Shown here: positions 21,628 to 33,377 of the stretch, piece by piece | How positions within the stretch are numbered: the stretch's first letter is position 1 | Layout of the letters: every line of letters begins with the position of its first letter | Source: Cytidiella melzeri | Taxonomy: Eukaryota; Basidiomycota; Agaricomycetes; Polyporales; Irpicaceae | Direction of reading: 5' to 3' | Assembly: GCA_022592445.1 (NCBI GenBank) | Contig: JABYQR010000113.1 | Location: 54,052-118,051 of the forward strand | DNA length: 64,000 nucleotides | Program-made: the position numbers and the translations under genes | The notes under the pieces: generated by a model | What the model was told of the DNA's origin: nothing | The model's input: only the letters and a program-made list of their open reading frames with translations | The model's database searches: none

Positions 21628-22407
21628 ATGCCACTTTCCCGCTATGTCTCTGTCAGATCTGGTCGCAAGACCCCTTACTCCATCCCCGTCCGCAATGAAG
21701 TCACCAGACTTCAAGAACGCCATACAGTCTCCAAGGAGACACTTGACAAGTTCAAGGATGCTGGCAAGCCTCGCCGGCTCAAGTACCCCGATAACAAGCC
21801 CCTCATCAAGAGGATTGACCTCAAGGAGCAGGCTCACACCACCATCGAGCATGAGGAGAACCAAGCTCGCATGAGCAAGGTTTCTCAACTTATGTCTCAA
21901 CTTAGCCTTCTCGATTGAATTGAGAAGCAAGAGAAGGAAAAAGCTGAAAAGCTCACTCTCCTTCAGCGTATTGAGGAGTGCAATCAACGCGCTTACATTC
22001 CCACTCCCACTCCACTTCCCGCCACCCTCCACTTCCAAAAAACGAAGTTGATGCTTCGTCAGCAGGAGTTTGAACCAATGGTCACAGCAGCCTCTCAAAG
22101 GCTTGAGCCTGTGCTCAAGAAGCTGGACGCCTCCTTCTCAAGTGGTGGGCAATCATCTAACCACCAGCTCAACACTCGTCGAGAGAAAGCCCAGCTGCTG
22201 ATCGGTCGTGTCTTCAAGAATGAGCAGTGGTTCAAGGAGAATCACTAGGACAAGATGTTGAATAGGGAATGGAGAATGTTAAAAAAGGACTTAAAGAGTT
22301 TGGGTAGAATAAGGTTTGTGGATATTCATCAGAGATGGGGGTATATCTTAGAGCTACTAGAAGGGCTGTTCGACATGAACGCCTTTGTATATGTGGAAAC
22401 AGAATAG
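21628..22407 (+). pseudogene. Pre-gag ORF1 of Gypsy family B, copy 1
   Basis: Same length (259 codons) and frame as the intact copy at 62136-62915. Two in-frame stops: TGA at 21916-21918 (Arg in copy 2) and TAG at 22246-22248 (Thr in copy 2). It retains YPDNKPLIKRIDLKEQA, RRQ-rich coiled segments and the C-terminal NREWRMLKKDLKSLGRI motif. Confidence 0.8.
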
Positions 22408-22577
22408 AATGTATGGGCTGACAAGCCTCATTTTACATGGTCACAACTTCCTGAAAAGGATCTAATGTGTGAAAACAACTCTGACAAGAGTTCAATGTGT
22501 GAAAAGTGGTGTTTCTCTTCTTCTTATACTAGAAATAGTATTTCGCTTATCCTTTGCTAACTAAAAAATTAGAAGCA

Positions 22578-24038
22578 ATGGCCACTCAGTCCAACGCTGG
22601 ATCCAGCGCTGCCCCCGCTGCTAACCTCACCCATTCTGTTCCTTTTGGCAAGATTACGCCAATTGTTTATAACCCTTCTGTCGAAAACTTTGAGCAGCAC
22701 ATTTTCCACAACCTCACCATAGCCCAAAAAGCTTTTACTCGCACGGTTGAAGGAGAAGCAACAACTGCTATCGTCCATAATACGATGAATCAAATGGTTC
22801 TCATCTGGAACAATCAGTTGTCATTGCTGGAGGATAACCTCCAGGAATACATCAATAAGGTCACTTAAGACCTATATTCGCAGTCCGCTGCCAACACGCA
22901 AGTCCAGCGGATGGACACTGACCTCGACATGGTCAAGACGACGATCACAAATGTGGTCAACCAGATCAACCAGCTTCCCTTGTCGCAAGGACAAGGAGGA
23001 TCCTCGCGCCAGCCTAAGATTGGCAAACCCCCGGAGTTCAATGGTACCAATGGCAAGGTCAAGTTCAACGAGTGGTTGAACAAGATCTCTCTGTGGCTTG
23101 TCCACGAGAACGTTGCTCCAGATAGGCAACGTATTGCTGTCGCGATGAACCGGGTCTCAGGCGCGGCGGCTCAATACATGGAGCCGTGGATCAAGAAGCT
23201 GACAAAGGGTCAGACAATTGGAACGTGGGAAGAGTTCGAAAACGAGCTCAAGGTACAGTACGGACAAAGGGACAACAAGGAAGGTGCTCGAAAGGAGCTC
23301 AATGCCTTGTTCAATAACACGGATCTGGGACATAAGAACTTCGTCAAGTACGCAGAACGATTCCGTATGCTTGGCAGGCTTTCTGGATACGAGGACGACT
23401 TGCTTATCCACAAGCTCAAGCACGTCATCGAGAAGGACATGCGGCTTGTCATGATTGGGAAAGATAAAAATCAAATTCCGACGACTTGGCCGCAGTTCCT
23501 CGACCTCTTGCTCAATATTCACAAGAAGGTTTATCCGGAGAAAGCACAGGGCCAGATCTTTGCAAAAGAGAAGGATATGTCCACTCCTATGGAGGTGGAC
23601 GCGGCGGATAAAAAGAAGAAGAAGAATGAGAAGCGGAACAAGGGCAAAGGCAAGGAGGTGAACTTGACTGAAAAGTCGGAAAAGTTCTGTCACATCCATA
23701 AGTCAAAAGAACATAATATGGATGAGTGCAACCTCAACGGCGTAAAGAAGAAGCCCAATGATAAGAAGAAGGAAGTGAAGAAGGATGGCAAGTCTTTGGC
23801 GCCAAAGAAGATTCGCGCAGCAGATGCCGAGGACTCTGGGTCGGACAGCAAGGCCGAAGCCCCTAAGGCTTCGTCGTCTAAGACAAAAAATGTTGATACC
23901 GCGCGCCTAGAGTTGGCGGCTCATATCGAGGAGGTTCCAATGGAAGATGATGAACCTTCAACTCCTCACCCGTCCCCTGACAAGGGTAAAGGGAAAAAGC
24001 CGACCAAGGACAAGGATTTTTTCCGAAGCATCATGTAA
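22578..24038 (+). pseudogene. gag, Gypsy family B, copy 1 (one nonsense codon)
   Basis: Structural capsid-type protein. Starts MATQSNAGS. A TAA at 22866-22868 replaces the Gln seen in copy 2 (FAQDLYSQS). The retrotransposon Gag core is recognisable by FNGTNGKVKFNEWLNKI, GAAAQYMEPWI and W.EFENELKVQYGQRD. A Lys-rich segment follows, with one Cys/His group CHIHKSKEHNMDEC resembling a degenerate zinc knuckle. The C-terminus is acidic, then Lys-rich. The stop lies a few codons after the frameshift heptamer. It assembles the virus-like particle in this class of element (family knowledge). Confidence 0.85.
24017..24023 (+). promoter_or_regulatory. Probable -1 ribosomal frameshift heptamer TTTTTTC
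   Basis: In the gag frame the site reads GAT-TTT-TTC, exactly the X-XXY-YYZ pattern T-TTT-TTC. Shifting back one base gives an open frame that runs without a stop from here into the protease and reverse transcriptase. The gag stop lies 12 bases after the heptamer. Confidence 0.7.
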
Positions 24039-27000
24039 CTCCCTGCGAACATGCATGCTTAGGCCCTGATACCCTCGATCTTTGTACCGTAGATACTGTC
24101 AAAAATGTAGCGCGTTCAAAGAATTCATTTTTTCTACCGGTTACAATTTGGGTATATGGAAAGAAAGTGCAGGTCGAAGCTCTGGTAGATTCAGGAGCCA
24201 CAACCACGTTCATCAGTAAGTCGGTGGTTGAAAGTAACAATCTGGTCACAAATCAACTGGCATCACCATTTAACGTCATCAACATTGACGGTACTCCCAA
24301 TAAAGATGGTCAAATCACTCACTCAGTACGTGCATACCTAGAAATAGGTTTGCACAGAGCAAGACAACACATGCTCGTTACTGATCTCAGTAGTATACAA
24401 ATGATTATCAGGATGACCTTCTTACGCCGCCACAATCCGGAGATAGATTGGGCAAATGGCGAGTGGAGATTCACCAGATGTCCTGAACTCTGTGCCCCAA
24501 GAGCTCGTAAAAACATCACTGTAACTCAAGAAGAGATCGATGAGCTTGAGTTACCTAAGGGATGTTCGGTGTCAGACAACCTGGACGGAATAGGAAGTGT
24601 CAACCCGGACAACCCTCACATCCACTGGATTGACTTAGACGATCCAGAAGACCAAGAAATAGCGGAAATAATCGCTGAACTTTCTGGAAAGGAAGATGAG
24701 GGCTTTGAAGACGGCTTTGACACACAAGAATCCGTCAATTGGAAACCATTAGTACCAAAATATCTATGGGAATTTGGTAACGTCTTTTCAAAGAAAAGAT
24801 CAGAGCGCATGCCGTTACGCAAACCGTACAATCACGCAATCGAATTTGAGGAAGGTGCCTCCCTTCCCAAAGCGGCTAAACTATACCCGCTGTCTCCAAT
24901 GGAAAAGAATTCTCTAGATCAATGGATCGAAGAGGAACTCCGAAAAGGTTACATCCGCAAATCAAAAAGTCCGATTGCAGAACCTGTGTTCTTCGTCAAG
25001 AAGAAAGATGGCTCGTTGCGCCTTGTGCAAGACTACCGAAAACTGAACGACATCACGGTGAAAAACCGGTATCCCATACCTCGCATCAACGATTTAATCA
25101 ATTCGTTAAGCGATGCTAAGGTCTTCTCAAAGATTGATCTTAGATGGGGATACAATAACGTTCGCATCCGAAAGGGTGACAAATGGAAGACAGCGTTCAT
25201 CACACACCGTGGCCTTTTTGAAGCCAAGGTGATGTACTTTGGTTTCAGCAATGCACCAGCAACATTCCAAGCCATGATGAATGAAATTCTGAGTGATCTG
25301 ATCTTAGAAGGACATGTCATGGTGTATCTCGACAACATCCTCATCTTCACTGAAGACAAGAAGGAAAACCGTTGTATTACACAGGAAGTGCTCAAGCGTC
25401 TACGCAAGAACGATCTATTTGCCAAACCGGAAAAATGCTTTTTTTTTGAAAACGATCACATTGAGTACCTAGGCATGATCATTTCTCATGGACACATCGA
25501 GATGGATCCAGCCAAACTCACCGGAGTTACTGAGTGGCCGCGACCTGAAAAGGTTAAACAAGTCCAAGCCTTCTTAGGCTTCGCCAATTTCTATTGGTGT
25601 TTCATTAAGGACTTTGCTAAACATGCGAAACCGCTCACTATTCTGACAAAGAAGGACCAATCCTGGATCTGGAAAGATGCTCAGGAACAGGCCTTCCAAA
25701 GTCTGAAACAGGCTTTTACGTCAGCACCCATTCTGAGGATACGAGATGACAAAAACCCTTTCTGTCTGGAAACAGATGGTAGCGACTTTGCTACAGGAGT
25801 GGTACTATCACAACTGGACCCACCTGACAAGCTGTGGCATCCAGTAGCCTTCTACTCTAAATCACTCAACGTCCATGAACATAACTATGAGATATACGAT
25901 AAAGAGTTGTTGGCTATTATCCGCGCCCTGGAAGAGTATTGTCAACATCTGGAGGGACATCCAATTACCGTAGAAATATGGTCGGATCACCAAAACCTGA
26001 AATATTTCAGAAATGCTCAGAAGCTGACTTGGAGACAAGCACAATGGGCGTTATACCTCACGCAATTTAATTTTGTGCTCCGGCACAAACCCGGAAAGAC
26101 CATGCTTACCGCAGATCCTCTGTCCAGGAGGCCAGATCATGAAGAGGGGGTAAATTCCGATAACAAGGACAAAATTCTCCTTAAACCCGAGTTTTTGCCA
26201 TCTCTGCTATCGAAAACACTCATGACTCGCCTATCAACAACGATGAAATCATAAGACGGGTCAAGGAAGTACTCATGAATGACAAAGTTACTAAGGACTA
26301 TCAGCAGTTACTTAACTCTGGTCCTAGGGAGTTCAAGAATTCACTAGAGGAACGGAATTTTGAGAACGGATTACTCCTATACCGTGGAAAAGTCTACATC
26401 TCCAAAGATCAGAAATTAGATCTGAGACGCCAAATCGTCCAGATGCATCACGATCTACCTTCTGCCGGACATCCTGGCAGATGGAAAATGTACAAATTGA
26501 TCTCAAGAAACTACTGGTGGCCAGGTTCAACCACTGATGTCAAGAAATACGTGACAGGCTGTGACACATGTCAGCGGATGAAGACTCGTCCGCAACAGCC
26601 TTATGGACCACTCATCCTTAATCCGGTTCCCGCTGAACCGTGGGATATCATGACTGTCAACTTGATTACTCAGTTACCGGAGTCTGATGGCTTCAGTGCT
26701 ATCTGCGTAGTCGTAGACCGCCTCACTAAAAGGGCGCACTTCTTCCCTATCGTAAACGAGTTCTCGGCAAAAGATCTTGCAGCTCTACTCTATGAGAGAG
26801 TCTGGACCCTTCACGGGTTACCTTCGCAGATCATTTCCTACTGAGGTCCACAATTCGCAGCAGATTTATTCCAGGAATGGTGTAAAATGCTAGGGATAGA
26901 ATCTACAATGACTACTACATATCATTCGCAAACTGATGGTCAAACTGAACGAGTTAATCCAACACTCGAACAGTACCTGCGTTGTTACGTTGATCAACTA

Positions 27001-27722
27001 CATGACGACTGGGCTAGACTGCTCAGCTCGGCTGAGTTCGCATACAACAATGCAGCGCACGAGGAACTAAGCACTCGCCTTTCTACCTCGAATACGGCAA
27101 ACACCCTAGAGCTGGTCCAACGCTCACTAAGGACCTGAAAAGGTCTGACATGAATGACATCATGTGGAACCGCTTGCAAGCTCAAGAGCATGCTAAAGCG
27201 GCGTTACAACTTGCGGCTGAACGCATGAAATGGTACTATGACAAGCACGTTCAGAAGGTCCCCTTCAACGAAGGCGATCAGGTCATGTTGGATCTGAGAG
27301 ACTATCAAAAGTCTGGACATAAGCTGTCAGCCAAGTACTATGGCCCATTCAAGATTGCTGAAAAGCTCTCGCCAGTCACATTCACACTGGAATGGCCCGA
27401 ACGTTCACCAAGGATATATCCTGTATTCCATGCAAGCAAGTTGGTACCGTACAACAAACCTGAATTCAAAGGCCAAAAGCTGGAGATGCCTCCGCCAGAT
27501 ATCATTGACGGAGAAGAAGAATTTGAAGTTGAGAAGATTCTCAGGTCAAGACGTACAGGTCGTGCCAAAAGGTTTCAGTATTACATACGCTGGAAAGGCT
27601 ACGGACCAAACGATGACATGTGGAAACCTGTAGAAAACATCACGCACACTCAAGAAGCAATTAAGAAATTCTACGACGATCATCCCCGAACTATCTGCTC
27701 AGCTACAATCTACTGTGTATAA
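24023..27722 (+). pseudogene. pol, Gypsy family B, copy 1: protease, RT, RNase H, integrase, chromodomain
   Basis: Domains in order: protease VDSGATTTFIS; reverse transcriptase with VQDYRKLND, KIDLRWGYNN and VMYFGFSNAPATFQ; RNase H with LETDGSDFATG; HHCC-type integrase zinc region with CDTCQRMK; integrase core; LRDYQKSGHKLSAKYYGPFKI; and a C-terminal chromodomain YYIRWKGYGPNDDMWKPVENI. Catalytic damage is plain: the RT box reads YLDN instead of YLDD, and the first integrase Asp reads TVNLITQLP instead of TVDLI. A frameshift lies near 26200-26250. There is a TGA at 26842-26844 in the normally invariant DRGPQF block and another frameshift near 27060. Chromodomain-bearing Gypsy elements target heterochromatin marks (family knowledge). 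This copy is dead. Confidence 0.9.
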
Positions 27723-27909
27723 AGTTACGAACAACACACCAAGGATCATCCACGATCCAATGACGCAACCGAGGAGGGTACGGACTAGACTATCATCAGC
27801 CAATGAGGTATGAACCCCGTCAGGGGCATCGGTAGAAGCCGCTAGAGTCACTCGGAATTGCTTAGGCACCCTCTTGACAATGGTGAAAAAGTGGACTCAA
27901 TGACCAAGG

Positions 27910-28664
27910 TAACACTGAGACAAGGCTCGATGTGACAAACAGGGACACGAAGTGGATGACAACGAAGTGGTGGTGGTAGGCGTGAAGCTCAATACTCTCA
28001 CCAGCTATCAACCTTATGCAGATGTCTAGCCCAGTAAAGACCAAGTTAGTATTGATACTACCCGCTATGTAGTACAAGAGGGGTGTTGCTTACCTAGCCC
28101 AGTAAAGACCAAGAGGTCAAGATGGGGGCTAAGAGCGTACATGCAGCTGCTTATATAGACTTCAGGGACCTGCGCACAGACCATGTTGAGGGCATGCTTT
28201 GCAAGAAGCTGTGTGAACGAAGAACAAAAGAACTACCTAAAGGAGAACAATAGCTATTGTCTAGACCTTGCCAAGAACTCTACTTGTGAGAGAATCTATC
28301 TAAAAGGAGACCAACTATTGTATTCCATTCCCACACCTGTGAGAACATCCTTCCATAAAGAGAACAATAGGGAAAGAACAAAAGGAGTCCATGTGAACGG
28401 TATCTATGACGTCAAACCCTAGCTATGGGCTGAGCCATGTGTCTGTAGCCATGTGGTCTTACTTAAGCCAAGTCACATGCCAGTGTGACGTAGTAGCAAG
28501 TAATGTGACCGTGTGGAGCGTCTAAGCCACGTGATATGGGCGCTTATAGACGTGCAAAGGAGTTTATGCAGAGAAGGTTGCAACTGGGTTGCAGCCCGGA
28601 GTTTTACAGATAAAAACCAGAGGTAAATTACGAGAATTAAGGGCTAGTCAGGCCATCCATGACA
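27910..28664 (-). repeat. 3' LTR of nested family A element
   Basis: 755 bp, reading TGTCATGGATGG inward on the minus strand. TATATA box at 28155 (plus-strand CTTATATAGAC). Confidence 0.93.
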
Positions 28665-28830
28665 TTACCCCCCCTCCTAAAATTGAGCGTCCTCGCAAAG
28701 CATCACTGTGCTGTGGTGATAGAGGTCTTCTACCCGTCTACAGGGATTCAGCAGAATTGCCCCGATTGTCTAGGCAGAAGGATGCTAGGAAGTTCCTCCC
28801 CTTCTGGTGTTGTTGACTCGACGTTACCCA

Positions 28831-31800
28831 TCAGTGTGATGTTCTTGAGATATCCAGACCAATGTGTTTGCCTTCATCCCAGCTAAGATCGTATGTAGAT
28901 GAATAGATCGTGCAAAGGAAAGCGGGGTCGGTCTGGGTATTGAATTCCCGAAAGTGTGAGCGGAGATCCGCAAAGAGTGAAGCTTTGATGACCCGGGGCG
29001 CCCCGGGGTTTGCTTTGTAGAAGTCGTCAATCGCTTCTTGACTATTCTCGAGGTTTTCAACCGGTTCCCAGCTATTGTGTCCGTCTGAATACCCTTCCCA
29101 TTTGACTAGGAATTGCAGTTTCTTCCATTGTCCGTGTAGCCTGCTGTCTAGCACCTTTTCAACGACGTACTGTTCTTCACCTTCTATGACAATAGGATCA
29201 GGAGGTGGAGGTACGTTTTTGCTGTTGTCGTGCCAGGGACTTAGACGGTTGATGTGGAAGACGGGGTGGAGTTGAAGATAGCTAGGTAGATCAAGTTTGT
29301 ATTCGAGATCACCGATACGTTCGATGACCTTGTACGGGCCGAGTTGTTGAGGACCAAGATTAGGGGTGGCCTGGTGTATTTGGACGTTCATAGCATTCAG
29401 CCAAACCATGTCGCCCACCTGGAAGACGCGTGGAGATTGCTTCTCAGATTTGTAGAGTTGCTTCATGTTTTCTTTGCTTAGACAAAGAGCTGCTTCGGTC
29501 TCTTTACATACTCGAGCCATGTTGTCAAGGCGTTCATCAAGCGACGGGATATTGCTTCGCTTGCCGACTGGTATGGTGAAGTCGGAGCAATATCCGTAGA
29601 TGACTTTAAACGGTGTTTGAGAGTTACCCGCATGTACTTGCGAGTTGAGTGCAAACTCAGCCGCCAGTGACATGGATAGTCCAACAGAGACCGCATTTTT
29701 CAAACATTGTCACAAGTTTACAGCCTTAAGCGCCTATCTAGAGCACTTATTTTCCGGCCAGGAGTGTTACTAGACCTAACCCTAACTCGGGTCACGTGAC
29801 ATCCTGCCTTATTTATCAATAGTCCAGACCCAAACCCTAGACTCAGTCTGGAGCGGTTCCAGATCAACCTAGGCTATTGTTCTATTGTTCCTCTTCCATT
29901 GATAGGGATTCCCCAGGGATTCCCCCAGATCTTATTGTTCTATTGTCTTTCAACTATTGTTAGGGATTCCCCCAGTTTCTATTGTTCTATTGTTCCTATT
30001 CTATTGTTCTATTGTTCTAGCTCTATTGTTCTCTGTACCCTGGTCCTTGACAGTTACCCTGGTCCCTTATTGTTCTATTGTTACTCCGGCCCCACAGTTA
30101 CTCCAGTCCCGAGTGTGGGAACTGGTGCACAGACCACCCAGACACAGTATATATAGTACCCCTTACCCTCCCTGGTTCTGCATCTTGACCTCTTCGTCAT
30201 TTGCACTGCCAGGTGAGTTACTCAATGTAACTTAGTATAAGTCTGATATTAACTTCGTCATTTGCACTGCCAGTATCCGGCCTCTGTGCCTGCTTGCCTG
30301 CTTATCACCAACTTTGACCTTGCTGTCGTCGTTGGAGATCCCCTTCCACTTCCCCCTCACATCTACTTCACCCTTGTTTAGGGTTTATCAGTCTATCAGC
30401 AGTCGCTCCGCAACAGCCGGCAGATGATCGACCTAGCCGTCTTGTCGTTGCTGACAGAATAGACGCAGATACTGTTCAACGTCCTGGTTTTTGCGTTCGA
30501 CTTTGCCATTTCCTTGCGGATGATAGGCAGTCGTAAAACCAGTCTCTATGCCCAAGTGGTGATAGAGCGCACGCATGAAGCGCGCTGCAAACTGGGGTCC
30601 TCAGTCAGAGAACACCTTCTTGGGAATGCCATGAAGTTGGAATACTTCTTTGTAATGTAGATCGGCAATCCCCTCCGTGTTAACCTTAGTGGTCGTAGGG
30701 ATCATGTGTGTTTGATCAGAGTAATGGTCAACGTAGACCGCGATCAAATCAAATCCCTTAGAAGGTGGTAGCTGAGTGATGAGATCTACTCCGACGTGTT
30801 CCCAAGGTCTGGCCAGAGTTTCCTGAGGCTGTAGTACCGCTTTAGGGTGTGGAGCTGACTTATAGTGTTGACAGCGATCACAGCCTAGTACGTAAATCTC
30901 TACAAAGGCATTCATTTTTGGCCACCAATTGTGTCGTGAGACTAGCTCTATGGTGCTGTGTTTGCGTGGATGACCAGCCGTGGGTGTGTCATGGCAAGAT
31001 TTGACGATTTCGTGACGGAGCTCTTTGTTGTCAGGGATGTAGAGTTTTCTCTTGTAGTAGATGAGTCCGTCACTCTCTTCCCATTCGAGTAAACCGCCGA
31101 CAAGTTTGCGAGGACCCTTCTTTTGGAGGGTAGCAAGAGCTTGTGCGACTTCTGCTTCTTGTTCCGTGCATTCTCAGATCTTTGATTTGAGTGGAGAAGC
31201 AGTGGCAAGTGCACTGGTAGCGAGGATCCGGAAATGTTCCGGTTTCAGTACCACCTGATCCTTGTTGTCTTCTTCGTTCGTGAGTGAAGACGAGAAAGAG
31301 GATCAGCATGTATCATAGTACTGCCAGGCTTGTGAACCAACACAAAGTCGAAGTCAGCCAAGAGTAATGACCAACGTGCTTGACGTCGAGTGAGGTGTTG
31401 CGCAGTTTTCCAGTACTGCAGGTTGGCGTGATCTGTCCAGATCTCAAACGGTTCCTTGAGCCCCTCAAGGTAGTGGCGCCAATCTTTGAGAGCCTCGGGG
31501 ATGGCTAACATCTCCCGATCAAAGATTTCATAGTTACGCTCGGCTTCAGTCATAGATGTGGACCGGTAGGCAATAGGGTGGTAGAATCCATCTTCCTTTG
31601 ATTTCTGGGAGATGATTCCACCGGTTGCATAGCCCAAGGCATCGACTTCTAGACATGTAGGGAGTTCAGGGTCCCAGACTGCCAGGATAGGCTTAGTGGT
31701 AAAGGCCTTTTTAGCAACGTGAAGGCAGTCTGCTGTGCTAGACCCTAGACGAACAGTACGTCCTTCTTAGTCAGGTCGTGTAAAGGCCGTGCGTGCTTTG

Positions 31801-33372
31801 AGAAGTCCTGAGTGAAGCGGCGGTAGAAGTTGGCAAACCCGATGAATCCTCTAACTTCATTGAGGTTCTTGGGTGTAGGCCACGTAGAAACTGGTTGGAC
31901 TTTGACAGGGTCCATAGCTACTTCGCCGGTGCAAATGATCAATCCGAGGTACTCAATCTCAGATTTCTCAAACTTCTACTTTTCTGGCTGGAGGTAGAGA
32001 TTGTGCTGTTGAAGTCGTTTGAGGACTTCATGTACAACCTTGCGGTGCTCCGTCAGGTTGTTGCTCCAGGTCAGGATGTCATCTAGATAGACAGCCACCA
32101 TGCCCTCAGCGACGAGGTCAGCGAAGATGTTGTCCATCAGAGCTTGGAAGGTAGCGGGTGAGTTTGTGAGACCAAAGAACATGACCTTAGGTTCAAAGAG
32201 TCCTCGGTTGTTAACAAACGCCACTTTGTACTCGTCTTCTTCTTTGATTCGGACGTTGTGATATCCCCAACAAACATCAAACTTGGTGAAGATCTTTGCA
32301 CCCTTGAGCTTATTGATGATGTTGGTGGCAAGCGGAGAGGGTAGCGGTTCTTCACAGTGATGTTGATGAGCTTACGGTAGTCCTGAATAAGTCGGAGTTT
32401 GTCGTGCTTCTTTTTGATGAAGAAGACTGGAGAAGCCATCGGAGACTTAGAAGGTGTGATGTAACCTTTTGATAGGTTCTCCTGAATGAACTTGTCAAGC
32501 TTGGCTTGTTTGTTCAGGGGCATAGGATGAACTTTTGATTTGATGGTCTCAGGAGCGTCTGGTTTGAGATCAATTGAATGGTCCCAGGTTTGATGCTGGG
32601 GTAGCCAATTAGACTCTTCCTCAGAGAAGACTTTAGCATGTCTGTGGTACTCTGATGGAACGATGTCTTCGAAGGAGCGCTGAGCTTTAGCTTTGTTTGC
32701 TTCGGCAGCTAGCTTGGTAGAGTAGGTGAAGCCGGCCATACACCAGTCTTCGTCAGTGGTGTCTTGGATAATTCCGGCTTTGACCCACTGTCTACGTTCT
32801 TTGTGATCACCGTCAACCTTTTGGAAAGGTTCATCAGGAGATTCTTCCGAGCTGCTCGGAATTGTCATTTCTCCTTTTTCCCAGTTGACGGTAGGGTTTA
32901 CGCGCTTGAGCCATGGTAGCCCAAGAATGACGTCTTCTGGACCTAAGTCCGTGACGAGAAACTCTGCCTTTTCCGTGTGATCTCCGACTGTAAGTGTAAG
33001 GCAAACGAAGTGCGTTAATCCGCCAGCTTTATTCTTAGTTCCGTCAATATTATGCAATGAGATAACCCTTTCGAGCGGGTGCTGAATAATCTTATGCTTT
33101 TTGACGAACTGATGACTGATGAATAAAGCTGTAGCTCCTGAATCGATCATGGCAGGAATGCAAATGCTTCTATTCAGACCTTTTACTAGTACATGTGCTT
33201 GGAAATGGGACAATAACCGGTCTAGAGACAATATAGTACATGCAGAGACAGTAGACAACGGGCACAGAGTTGCTATGGCACACGAGGCAGAATATGAGGC
33301 AGATGATGAAGGAGACAAGGACAGGGTATCGGGGGGACTCGCAGCTGCGGCTGTGTCACGAGTCCGCTTCAA
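28831..33372 (-). pseudogene. pol, nested Gypsy family A: protease to chromodomain, interrupted
   Basis: Opens by a -1 shift at the end of gag. Protease IDSGATALFIS and LGLPWLKRVNP. RT with IQDYRKLINITVKNRYPL, then a one-base frameshift near 32335, CWGYHNVR, LTNSPATFQ and an intact YLDDI box. RNase H fragments (YEIFDREML). Integrase zinc region CDRCQHYK, core VGVDLITQLPPSKGFD, then SD-stop-GPQF, a TGA (30601-30603) where Arg is invariant. PQGNGKVERKNQDVEQYL follows. A family C solo LTR (29668-30415) splits the frame at LLPA/AAEFALN. The C-terminal chromodomain reads FLVKWEGYSDGHNSWEPVENL. At least four independent breaks, so inactive. Confidence 0.9.
29668..30415 (+). mobile_element. Solo LTR, family C, copy 2
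   Basis: 748 bp, TGACATGGATAG...CGCAACA, with duplication GCCAG/GCCGG (29663-29667, 30416-30420; one mismatch). Inserted in the integrase of the nested family A element, so it is the youngest layer of this nest. Confidence 0.92.
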
Positions 33373-33377
33373 AAAAC
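33366..33377 (-). promoter_or_regulatory. Gag-pol junction with T6 run, possible -1 frameshift site (family A)
   Basis: Coding strand reads GCA-GTT-TTT-TGA in the gag frame. A shift of -1 at the T-run continues as TTG-AAG-CGG into pol. It is not a canonical X-XXY-YYZ heptamer, but family D has the same layout (GAT-TTT-TAG). Confidence 0.5.
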
